A stretch of DNA of 64,000 nucleotides from CAIOZA01 sp964464375 (lineage in GTDB: Bacteria; Bacteroidota; Ignavibacteria; Kapaibacteriales; UBA2268). Shown here one piece after another: positions 8,901 through 16,180 of the stretch; position 1 is the stretch's first letter, and each line of letters begins with the position of its first letter. A program made the position numbers and the translations under genes. The stretch covers positions 1-64,000 of the forward strand of contig CAYXFU010000017.1 of assembly GCA_964464375.1 (NCBI GenBank). The letters run 5' to 3'. The notes beneath the pieces were generated by a model that worked only from the letters and a program-made list of their open reading frames with translations, ran no database searches and was not told where the DNA came from.

Positions 8901-10578
8901 GACAACTACATTAATCGGCAATGGTGTTGAAACTGCATTGTTGGTGAATTCCATTGATTGGGGTTTCAGAAGAATCGTTACATCAAACGATAGTTTCATT
9001 GTTGTAAAAAATAACTCAATTTTAACAGCTAGTGTAGATAGAATTGAATTTAAAAATCCATTAGTTGAAGGTGAATTCAAATTCGGAGCTATGAAACAAA
9101 CACCCTTTGATTTGGCTTCAGGAGATTCTTTCCTTTTACCAGTAATTTTTTATCCTAAAAATGAAGTATCCTATTCAAATATAGTGAATCTTTATGCCCA
9201 GGAAAATGCTACTCCCGTTGAGATTCAGCTCGATGGCAAAGGATCGTTGCCTAAAATGATACTAACTTGGAATTGTGACGAAAAAGCAGTTCCGGGTAAA
9301 TCATCAATTGCACATTTAGAAATTGAAAATCCTAGTATGACTCAAGATTTGACAATTTCACAAATGGATTTTCAGAATAAAACTGAATTCAAATGGATTG
9401 GTGGTGTTCCTATTGTTAATGAGATTATTCCAATAAATACAAAAAAAATATTTGATGTTGTTTTCGCACCAATAAGCACAGGCTTAAGAAAAGATGTGAT
9501 TAGTATCGATAATGATGCTTCTCCCGGTCCGACACCACTTGTAAATAGTAAGTTCAATGCTGAATGTGATGGATTAGGTCTTACTTCTCCGCAAGAGATT
9601 GATTTTATAGGTGTACTTGTTTGTGACAATAACACTCAGGTAGTTGCCTTAAGCAACAATAGTGCATCAACTATTGTAGATGTTTTATCATATTCGCTTT
9701 CCGGAGTTGATATGGCAGCATTTGATGTATTTTTACCTGCAGGCATGACAATTGCTCCTGGTGAAACAGGCAATATTGAAGTTACTTTCAAACCTACAGA
9801 AGCACGTCCTTACTCAGCAATTCTGACCTTAAAAACATCAATCGGATATGATGTTAATATTAATTTAAAAGGACAAGGTGAGTTCTTGAATTTCTATTGT
9901 CCAAATTTAAATTATAATCAAAAACCAGGATTGCCAATATTTGTTCCATTGAAATTAAAAGTTGCACAACTGATTGGAAACAATATTAAAGAATTCAAGG
10001 CAACTGTTTCTTACGATAAGAACATGCTTAGATATGACAGAACTACTTTTAAAGCTTTTGCTAATTGGAACTGGTCTCCGGCTTTGGCTACTAATAAAGG
10101 TGTGCTTGAAATATCTGGAAGTGGTGCCCTGCCCACACCAATTGATGATGAAATTGGAACTATCCAGTTTACAGTATTTCTAGCTGATGTCAATACTAGT
10201 AAAATTAAGGTGAAAGCGGATTTGGGAACTTGTTTGTCTCTTGATAGTGCAATAACAACTGTTACTTATTCACCATTCTGCTTTATGAATGGAAGATTAA
10301 TAATTACAGGTGGTACAAAGTACTTCCTTAGTACACCTGAACCAAATCCAGCAAATGAAACTACAACAATCAAAGCAGGAATTGCTTTGGATGGAAAATC
10401 TGTATTGAAAATTTTTAATACTATGGGTGAGTTGGTGTTTACAGTTATCGACGGTGAAATGACTGCCGGTGAATATGAATTTAAAATACCGACTTCTAAA
10501 TTACCGTCAGGAAGTTATTTCATACGAATGCAATCTGGTCCTTTTTCAGATACACAAAAGTTATTAATTACAAAATAG
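5965..10578 (+). CDS. Giant surface protein: vWA, SBBP-like, choice-of-anchor D, T9SS sorting domain
   Basis: A 1537-residue secreted protein with signal peptide (residues 1-22). A von Willebrand A domain spans about 85-275, with an intact MIDAS: Asp96, Ser98 and Ser100 in DKSTSMG, a Thr in GGGTDYTPP and an Asp in FLTDGEPS. Around 530-600 a TGTFEGTSTIAG...DIYLAKFDSDGNP pattern resembles SBBP beta-propeller repeats. From about 770 to 1290 there are tandem ASH/choice-of-anchor D modules (for example PIEITFQPTDIGPRSAQLII). A cohesin-like sandwich follows at about 1310-1430. The last 75 residues (PEPNPANETT ... GSYFIRM) are a type A T9SS sorting domain. It is probably an adhesin or scaffold attached to the cell surface. 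It is transcribed alone and ends at a strong terminator. Confidence 0.88.
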   Translation: MKFKLLISIATFLCWITTGALSFEPVFQISGIDASQFPTVKASFIALDVNEKSYVGLDPTNFVVVDNGITLLSSSVSVDCFDSIDNPPVSVILVLDKSTSMGYLYSNGEKRWDWVKEGATSFINTFNFSGGSRIGMIAFTLVSNIACPFTQNKLELIDSLKKLSPGGGTDYTPPFCDNSSPKYGVAKMFQEFSPNPKVRRIVVFLTDGEPSIPPDVDSIRTVLQDNNIQVYAITLAMPMNGYLSDIANYSGGRAYAVYSKEELNEIYKYIALDIQKKQFCNLIWTAPFGCSDLSKSRTVSITFKPQSNTQEKRYMAPQSSIAPVDLSFDPLEFDNPNINSSVEKDLTFTPRNSDLLVDSMKVSPPTYFQVVNWNVGRPDSLTAKPPFLQQKDKPRTIRVRFTQGSVKSYRQASLIFAGSPCPPSVTLIGGITQIRIITPNGGEVYSTCDSIDIKWVGVESTKAINLAYSLDSGKTWILIASNLKGLHYMWLPPAPGLKYMIRGTVSAVSENLWAIKQGGIESELGNSIAVSKTAKGTYIYITGTFEGTSTIAGQTIISRGGTDIYLAKFDSDGNPMWVETAGSPGNDSSAGVCVDDADNAYITGSCYSGIQFGNMYPTLIDGLKSCFIARYAYNGKTPTVEFIKASNMYNTFQGWGEKIRFSSLDRKVYVRGKYISSLVDGVRNINLPKVTVATPFTVSLNADLSVINASKGGIDYPDYSSNISFDPDGNKYTVGTFSGSLSIPPFSLKSTGKSDIYISKYGGTPGSEDVSDTTFSVQSPAITFALQSINFDKELLGSQKPILTDKLLCNTGSLPIEITNATILGANPKDFILTSNPVTMNINPGECIPIEITFQPTDIGPRSAQLIISGSCAKDITLNLIGDGVCSGVSEPIVDMGKVNLGLPKDLLVPCIFKNTNTTVIYVKPRLTGPNPEDFTIDESSVPVDTSACMALSVRFKPTKPGPRQAVIEFQLPNGCINQTTTLIGNGVETALLVNSIDWGFRRIVTSNDSFIVVKNNSILTASVDRIEFKNPLVEGEFKFGAMKQTPFDLASGDSFLLPVIFYPKNEVSYSNIVNLYAQENATPVEIQLDGKGSLPKMILTWNCDEKAVPGKSSIAHLEIENPSMTQDLTISQMDFQNKTEFKWIGGVPIVNEIIPINTKKIFDVVFAPISTGLRKDVISIDNDASPGPTPLVNSKFNAECDGLGLTSPQEIDFIGVLVCDNNTQVVALSNNSASTIVDVLSYSLSGVDMAAFDVFLPAGMTIAPGETGNIEVTFKPTEARPYSAILTLKTSIGYDVNINLKGQGEFLNFYCPNLNYNQKPGLPIFVPLKLKVAQLIGNNIKEFKATVSYDKNMLRYDRTTFKAFANWNWSPALATNKGVLEISGSGALPTPIDDEIGTIQFTVFLADVNTSKIKVKADLGTCLSLDSAITTVTYSPFCFMNGRLIITGGTKYFLSTPEPNPANETTTIKAGIALDGKSVLKIFNTMGELVFTVIDGEMTAGEYEFKIPTSKLPSGSYFIRMQSGPFSDTQKLLITK

Positions 10579-10586
10579 ATCCAATA

Positions 10587-10613
10587 CAAAAGCCGCTTCA
10601 AAAGCGGCTTTTG
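10587..10613. terminator. Bidirectional terminator between convergent genes
   Basis: A perfect 12-bp stem (CAAAAGCCGCTT with AAGCGGCTTTTG) has a 3-base loop. A and T runs on the two flanks make it work in both directions. It lies 8 bases after the giant surface-protein gene and abuts the 3' end of the convergent AlbA_2 gene. Confidence 0.9.
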
Positions 10614-11270
10614 TCATAATTTCCCAATTAATGTAAAGTAATCATAATTTGAATCAACATGAATTTGTAGTACTCCTGCCCGAACAAGGCGAACAAGAAG
10701 TCTCTCTGATCTTCTATCAGAAATGTTAACTAATCTGGCAAAATCCTTGACTGTAGAACGTTCATGTATATCAAGATAACTAAATAATCTCTTTTCTTTA
10801 TCGCCGATACTTAAGGTTATTGGTTTTGACGTAGAACTCATTCCTGCCAGAACTCTGACCATTTCTCGAGAAGCAACAACTGACTTTTCCCCTACTCTAA
10901 TATAAGTTTTATGAAAGCCATTTTTTTCATCAGGATTTTCATTAAGTTTATGAGGTTTGATTTTACTTTCTTCAATATAAACTACAATTATATCTTTGCC
11001 ATTGATTCCAACTATTTCAATATCTGGAATTACAGGTGGGTCAATATAAAATTCACAAGTAGTTAAGACTTGATAAATATCACCTTTTTCACTTTCAACT
11101 CCAATTATAGAACCGTCATCGTCAATACCAATTAATAAATATCCACCTATCGTGTTTGCGAATGCAGATATTTCCTTAGCAATCTTGATAAACGAACTAA
11201 TTTTCCTTTTAAATTCAAGGGTACTTGATTCGCCTTTAGAAATCAATTCTAGTAAATCTTTTCTGTTCAT
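10614..11270 (-). CDS. AlbA_2 (Schlafen-like) domain DNA-binding regulator with winged helix
   Basis: The N-terminal 120 residues carry the AlbA_2 pattern (formerly AAA_4): GESSTLEFKRKIS, then a helix ending AFANTIGGYLLIGIDDDG, and later GKDIIVVYI. Residues 155-215 look like a winged helix (STVKDFARLVNISDRRSERLL, then a strand-rich end). Proteins of this type are often annotated as ATP-binding or transcriptional regulators, but their ligand is mostly unknown. At 218 residues it lacks the HATPase_c_4 region of longer relatives. It stands alone, convergent with the giant surface-protein gene and divergent from the second T9SS gene, which it could regulate. That last point is only inference from position. 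Confidence 0.82.
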   Translation of the reverse strand: MNRKDLLELISKGESSTLEFKRKISSFIKIAKEISAFANTIGGYLLIGIDDDGSIIGVESEKGDIYQVLTTCEFYIDPPVIPDIEIVGINGKDIIVVYIEESKIKPHKLNENPDEKNGFHKTYIRVGEKSVVASREMVRVLAGMSSTSKPITLSIGDKEKRLFSYLDIHERSTVKDFARLVNISDRRSERLLVRLVRAGVLQIHVDSNYDYFTLIGKL

Positions 11271-11431
11271 TGTAACTTTTAATTATCTCATCTGTTATCA
11301 GTCTTATAAACGAAATAAAATAATAATCTTGAATGTTTGAAAAAAAATACTTAAATAGTATTTTGAGATTGATGTTATTTTCGTCAAATAGATAAGAAAA
11401 AAATACTCATTAATATATTTAATAAATTCTT

Positions 11432-12784
11432 ATGAAAACATTTATTGCGATTCTTTTAGTATTATGTGGACTATCACACCTTTCTTCTGCTCAGAACTGG
11501 GAGAAAATCAATGGAGTGAGCCCTTATGTAAATGCGATTCTCATTCCCGACAATACAGGTAAAGTTATAGTATGCACCGATAGCATTCAAACTGATTTAC
11601 TCGGTCAAACGATTGAATTCCCACCTTATGGAGTATTCCAAACAGGATACCAGGAAAGCAACGACTTTAGTAAAACATTTGGAGAAGTAAAATTAAAAGA
11701 TTATTCTGTTTATGACATTCTTATTAGCAACCAAAATCCGCAGAATTGGTTTGCCTCAGTGCGTAGATTAATTGAAGGTGGAATTGCTAAATCAACTAAT
11801 GCTGGTCTAACCTGGGATACTGATAATTTAAAATGTCAGTCTTCATCTCAAATTGTCAAGTTTGCTCAATCAAAATTATCTAATGTAATTCATGGGGCAG
11901 AATTAAATTCATCTAAGGGCTATAAATATACTGATGATGAATTCGCAAGCTGCAATACTATTGATACATTTGTTATTCAAGCCAGGGATATTCAAATATC
12001 ACCTTACGATCAAAATACTATTTACTTAGCAGGTGACAGATCGCTTAAGCATTTTTATGTTTCATCTGATAATGGTAAAACTTGGACAGGAGATGAATCA
12101 GGACTTGAGAATAAACGAATTTTATGTATTCAACCAAGCAAATGGAACAAAGCAGTATTATATGTCGGAGTGGATTCACTTGATTCAGACAGAATGAGTC
12201 ATGGAAAGGGAATTTATCAAAGTGTAGATTCAGGAAGAACATGGAAATTGATAGCAGCTCATGGAAAAAGAGTTTTTTCAATCTCTCAGCATCCAATCAA
12301 TGATAAATATATGGCAGCGGCTTGTGATTCCGGTACTGTTCTTTTTAGTGGTTCTTGGGGCTATGAATGGGAGAACTTTAGCGATGGCATCCCAATCAAG
12401 GCATCTGTTAGAACCGTTATTATAACCCCGTGGGAAGCTCAAAGTGGTGCGATCGTACTTGCAGGTACTTATGGGAATGGTCTATATAAATCAAAAGCAA
12501 TTATTACAACGGTTGATGATCAAAGATCATCCAGTCTTCAAATACTTAGAGTTTCACCTATGCCATTCTATGAATCAGTTTCTATTGATTTTGCAAATGA
12601 GATTGGAAATTCAGTAAGAATTGCTATTTATGATCTCCAGGGACGAATTCTTGAAGATAAGAATCTAGATGATCTTAATGGGGTATCGAGCTATAAATGG
12701 GAGCCTGTGAACTTGAATTCTGGAATGTATATAATCGAATTATCTAATGGAATTAATAAAGTTTATCATAAGTTGATCAAGTAA
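11432..12784 (+). CDS. Secreted BNR/sortilin-type beta-propeller protein with T9SS sorting domain
   Basis: Residues 1-20 are a signal peptide ending SSAQ. The body repeats the pattern of beta-propeller blades seen in BNR/sortilin-like proteins: GIAKSTNAGLTWD, FYVSSDNGKTWTGD and IYQSVDSGRTWKLI, each with the Asp-box (S-x-D-x-G-x-T-W). The C-terminal 75 residues (VSPMPFYESV ... GMYIIEL ... KLIK) form a type A T9SS sorting signal, so the mature protein should cross the outer membrane. The ligand is unknown. The gene is transcribed alone, divergent from the AlbA_2 gene. Confidence 0.85.
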   Translation: MKTFIAILLVLCGLSHLSSAQNWEKINGVSPYVNAILIPDNTGKVIVCTDSIQTDLLGQTIEFPPYGVFQTGYQESNDFSKTFGEVKLKDYSVYDILISNQNPQNWFASVRRLIEGGIAKSTNAGLTWDTDNLKCQSSSQIVKFAQSKLSNVIHGAELNSSKGYKYTDDEFASCNTIDTFVIQARDIQISPYDQNTIYLAGDRSLKHFYVSSDNGKTWTGDESGLENKRILCIQPSKWNKAVLYVGVDSLDSDRMSHGKGIYQSVDSGRTWKLIAAHGKRVFSISQHPINDKYMAAACDSGTVLFSGSWGYEWENFSDGIPIKASVRTVIITPWEAQSGAIVLAGTYGNGLYKSKAIITTVDDQRSSSLQILRVSPMPFYESVSIDFANEIGNSVRIAIYDLQGRILEDKNLDDLNGVSSYKWEPVNLNSGMYIIELSNGINKVYHKLIK

Positions 12785-12798
12785 TCTTGCAAACATAA

Positions 12799-12838
12799 AT
12801 GACTGGACTCTTTTAAAAGTAAAAATGAGTCCGGTCAT
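12799..12838. terminator. Hairpin between convergent T9SS gene and rpe
   Basis: A 12-bp stem (ATGACTGGACTC with GAGTCCGGTCAT, one G-U pair) closes a loop rich in A and T. It sits between two convergent genes. U-tracts are modest on both sides. Confidence 0.65.
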
Positions 12839-12865
12839 GATAATAGAACTATTATTTTGTTAAAA

Positions 12866-13537
12866 TTAACCTTGATTTACTGCTTTTCTAATAGTTTTGA
12901 TATTGTCAATAATATTCCCCTTAAAAATACCAGTACCTGAAACTAATATGTTCGCTCCAGCATTGTAAGCATCTTTTGCATTGTCAGACTTTATACCGCC
13001 ATCAACTTCAATTTCTAAATGATTAAGATCATTTAAATCAAGAAATTTTCTTAAATTTTCCGCTCTATTTAGGAATGAGGAAATAAATTTCTGACCTCCA
13101 AACCCAGGATTTACGGACATCAATAATATAAAATCGCAATATTCAGCCGATTCAAAAGCAAAGCTGAGAGGTGTAACAGGATTAAGTGCAATTCCGGGTT
13201 TTGCACCTAATTCTTTGATTAATGACAGTGTTCTATGCAAATGATGATTATTTTCAACATGTACTGAGATGTAGTTTGCACCTGCATCAACAAAATCTTT
13301 AATAAATTTATCGGGATTATCAATCATCAGATGACAAGAAATTGGTAATTTGGTTACCGAACGAACTGCACGAACAAGCATTGGTCCGATTGTTATATTA
13401 GGAACAAAATGCCCATCCATAGAGTCAAAATGCAAAATATCGGCTCCACCAGTTTCACATTGTTTGATATCATCAGCTAAATATGCAAAATTGGCTGATA
13501 GTAATGATGGTGCAATTTTTAGTTTATGTACAGTCAT
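12866..13537 (-). CDS. rpe: Ribulose-phosphate 3-epimerase
   Basis: Interconverts ribulose 5-phosphate and xylulose 5-phosphate in the pentose phosphate pathway; a cytoplasmic TIM barrel. The family motifs are all present: LHFDSMDGHFVPNITIGP, then CHLMIDNP, then SVNPGFGGQKF, and EVDGGIKSDNA near the C-terminus with the phosphate-binding GTGIF after it. The metal-binding His and Asp residues of LHFD, CHLM and EVDGG are intact. At 223 residues it is standard length. It follows the Lon-like protease gene by 11 bases and is probably cotranscribed with it. Confidence 0.97.
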   Translation of the reverse strand: MTVHKLKIAPSLLSANFAYLADDIKQCETGGADILHFDSMDGHFVPNITIGPMLVRAVRSVTKLPISCHLMIDNPDKFIKDFVDAGANYISVHVENNHHLHRTLSLIKELGAKPGIALNPVTPLSFAFESAEYCDFILLMSVNPGFGGQKFISSFLNRAENLRKFLDLNDLNHLEIEVDGGIKSDNAKDAYNAGANILVSGTGIFKGNIIDNIKTIRKAVNQG

Positions 13538-13548
13538 AATATTCCTAA

Positions 13549-16065
13549 TTATAAATTTTTCTTTTTTGTTGATTTTTTATTTTTCACTTTTTCTGAATCC
13601 TTATTTGCTTTAGATAATTCATCCAATTTGTCTGATAATATTCTATACACTGTATCTTTAGGATAATTGCCTTTGTTGTCTCCAATACCAGCCGCCATAT
13701 TCATTATTAACTCCATCCCTTCTTCAATTCTTTTGAAAGAATAAATATGGAATAATCCTTTTTTGATGTCAGCAATCAACTCAGGACAAAGCATAAGGTC
13801 TTTAACGTTTAATTGAGGAATCAGTACACCCTGCTTCCCATTTAAACCCCTATATTTACATATCTCATAATATCCTCTTATTTTCTCATTAACACCTCCA
13901 ATAGGCTGTATGTCCCCTTTTTGATTCATGGATCCGGTAAGAGCAAAATTCTGATTAATGGGAATCCCTGTGATGGCAGAAATTAGAACAAATACTTCGG
14001 CAGCAGAGGCACTATCTCCATCAATGCCTCCGTAATTTTGCTCGAAAGCAATAGTAGCTGATAGGCTAACAGGTTTCTTTCTTGAGAAAGTTTCTTTAAT
14101 AAAGGAAGTTATGATAAGAACACCTTTGTTATGAATCGATCCACTCATTTCCGCTTCTCGTTCAATATTAATTATGCCAGCAGAACCGGCACTCACGGTT
14201 GCAGTTATTCTAGCCGGTTTTCCAAATGACAAGAGACCATCATCCATCACAGTTAAAGCATTGATTTGTCCAACTCTCTCTCCGGATGTATCAATTAATA
14301 GAGTACCTTCAAGAATAGAATCCCTCAACTTTTCATCAAATAGATCATTTCTTCTTCTTCTCCAGGAAATTGCTTTTTCAACATCTTCTCTATCGATATA
14401 TTTTTTTGCTGAATACTTGTCATAGAATGCAGCTTCGCGAATAACATCAGCCACGTCAGAGAATTTCAATGTAATTTTATCCTGAGAACCGGCTTGTTCA
14501 ACAGCCCATTCAATAATTGCAGCAACACCACTAGGAGTACAATGAGCTAGATTATCTTCACGGCAAATTTTCGATATAAACTGAGCATATTTTTGCAAAA
14601 GTTCAGGTTGCAATTTAGTCTCATAGTCAAACTGAGCATTAATTTTGAAAATTTTCTTGAACCCCTTTTCATATTCATAGAGTGCTTTATAGAGTGTTAA
14701 TCCACCAATAATAATTACTTTTATATTAACTTCGATTGGTTCAGGTTTAATATAAACTTGAGAAAGTTGAAAAGAAGCTTCGTAAGACTGAATTTCAAGC
14801 TTGTTATAAAGTAATACCCTCTTTAGTGCTTGCCAAACACCTGGTTCTTCAAATAATTCAAGTGCATTTACCACAAGAAATCCATTGTCAGCTTTTAATA
14901 ATGCACCTGCCTTAATTTTAGTAAAGTCAGTTCTCCAGAATCCACTTCTTGAATCAAAAGTTCTATCAATTGTTCCAAACAAATTTGAGTAGGATGGTGT
15001 TGTTTCTACAATAATTGGTGCTTTAGAATATAAAGAATTATCTAGAATTACGTTAACCTGGAAGACAGAAAATTTTTCACTGTCGCGTAATTCAGCCTCC
15101 TGATCAGTTTGTTCATCCATTGGATTTGAGATCTGAACAAAGAGCTTAAGATTATCAAGAATAAATTTCTTAGCTTCATTGATATAGGATGAAATATTGT
15201 CATTTTTAAACTGGGTTAGAATATTGTCTAATGCGGAATTAACGATAATTGTAGCTGAAGATTTATCATTTTCAGAAATAGCTTTTTTAAATTCCTGCAT
15301 CAGTTTTATATGCTTTTTCCCAAGTTCGAATAATTCGTTATGAAATTTAGCATAGTTCGCAATTAATTTATCTGCTTCTTTCCTTTTAATTTTTCCACTG
15401 ACTACAAGTTCATTTAATGCATCAATAGTAATGGCTTCCTTGTCGATTAATGGGAACACCTCAGGTTGAGCATAACCTTTGTCATTATCTATTTGCCCAC
15501 GAACAAAACCAAATGGACGTATGTGTTCATCAAATTTTTTAATTACGTCTCGTTCCTGAAGCTGGTAATTTTCAATAATTTTCTGTCTTGATTTTTTGAA
15601 TGAATCTTCTTCAAAAAGTTGTGGCAATCTTAGACGTAAATAACTTATTGCTTCATCCATCGAATTTGCAAAATCCTTACCTTTTCCTTTTTCAAGTTTA
15701 ATCAGTATTGGCGAATCATTCTTAGTAAAATTATTTACATAGCAATAATCGAATAATACAGGCTTGCCGACATTCATAGTTTCAAGAATTCTTTTGACTG
15801 TGGTTAATCGTCCTGTTCCCGCTAAGCCTGATACAAAGATATTATAACCTTTTGAATTCAGTTCGGTACCTATCCTTATTGCTTCCATCGCTCGATGTTG
15901 ACCTATTATTTCTTCTAATGGTTCTATTGAAGCAGTAGTTTTGAACTTGAATATTTTGTCAGGACAAGTCCATCTGAGTTGTTCTGGGGCTAATTCAACA
16001 GGAGAATTAGATTCTGACTTATCAAAATTTTCGTTATTTATAAATTTTTCCTTTTTCGCTGCCAT
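13549..16065 (-). CDS. Lon-like protease (AAA_32 / Lon_C, family S16)
   Basis: An 838-residue protease of the Lon-related type. The N-terminal half is an AAA-like region with a degenerate Walker A loop, GLAGTGRLTT at 80-89, where Arg and Leu replace the usual Lys-Ser/Thr. I recall GxGR as common in this family, which suggests weak or no ATP hydrolysis. The C-terminal Lon protease domain has Ser685 in GDSASAAE and Lys728 in GGVNEKI. The 43-residue spacing equals that of the E. coli Lon dyad. A coiled-coil-like segment lies at about 200-290 and a Lys-rich tail at the end. The start is 115 bases from divergent ygiQ, with a 12-base palindrome between. Confidence 0.9.
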   Translation of the reverse strand: MAAKKEKFINNENFDKSESNSPVELAPEQLRWTCPDKIFKFKTTASIEPLEEIIGQHRAMEAIRIGTELNSKGYNIFVSGLAGTGRLTTVKRILETMNVGKPVLFDYCYVNNFTKNDSPILIKLEKGKGKDFANSMDEAISYLRLRLPQLFEEDSFKKSRQKIIENYQLQERDVIKKFDEHIRPFGFVRGQIDNDKGYAQPEVFPLIDKEAITIDALNELVVSGKIKRKEADKLIANYAKFHNELFELGKKHIKLMQEFKKAISENDKSSATIIVNSALDNILTQFKNDNISSYINEAKKFILDNLKLFVQISNPMDEQTDQEAELRDSEKFSVFQVNVILDNSLYSKAPIIVETTPSYSNLFGTIDRTFDSRSGFWRTDFTKIKAGALLKADNGFLVVNALELFEEPGVWQALKRVLLYNKLEIQSYEASFQLSQVYIKPEPIEVNIKVIIIGGLTLYKALYEYEKGFKKIFKINAQFDYETKLQPELLQKYAQFISKICREDNLAHCTPSGVAAIIEWAVEQAGSQDKITLKFSDVADVIREAAFYDKYSAKKYIDREDVEKAISWRRRRNDLFDEKLRDSILEGTLLIDTSGERVGQINALTVMDDGLLSFGKPARITATVSAGSAGIINIEREAEMSGSIHNKGVLIITSFIKETFSRKKPVSLSATIAFEQNYGGIDGDSASAAEVFVLISAITGIPINQNFALTGSMNQKGDIQPIGGVNEKIRGYYEICKYRGLNGKQGVLIPQLNVKDLMLCPELIADIKKGLFHIYSFKRIEEGMELIMNMAAGIGDNKGNYPKDTVYRILSDKLDELSKANKDSEKVKNKKSTKKKNL

Positions 16066-16125
16066 AGATTAACCTAATATCATTAATAAATATTTTGTAA
16101 TTTAATCATAATGTTTTAAAATTAA

Positions 16126-16137
16126 AACAACGTTGTT
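16126..16137. promoter_or_regulatory. Perfect 12-base palindrome in a divergent promoter region
   Basis: AACAACGTTGTT is its own reverse complement and lies in the 115-base space between the divergent Lon-like protease gene and ygiQ. It could be an operator, but no protein is indicated, and short palindromes arise by chance in AT-rich DNA. Confidence 0.3.
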
Positions 16138-16180
16138 AGCGTTTGTTTAATTTAGTAAAACTTAGAAAGAAATTTATTTA

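Noticed and set aside
8727..9080. 117-residue minus-strand frame inside the giant surface gene
   Set aside because: Opposite a clear repeat domain; no start signal or motif.
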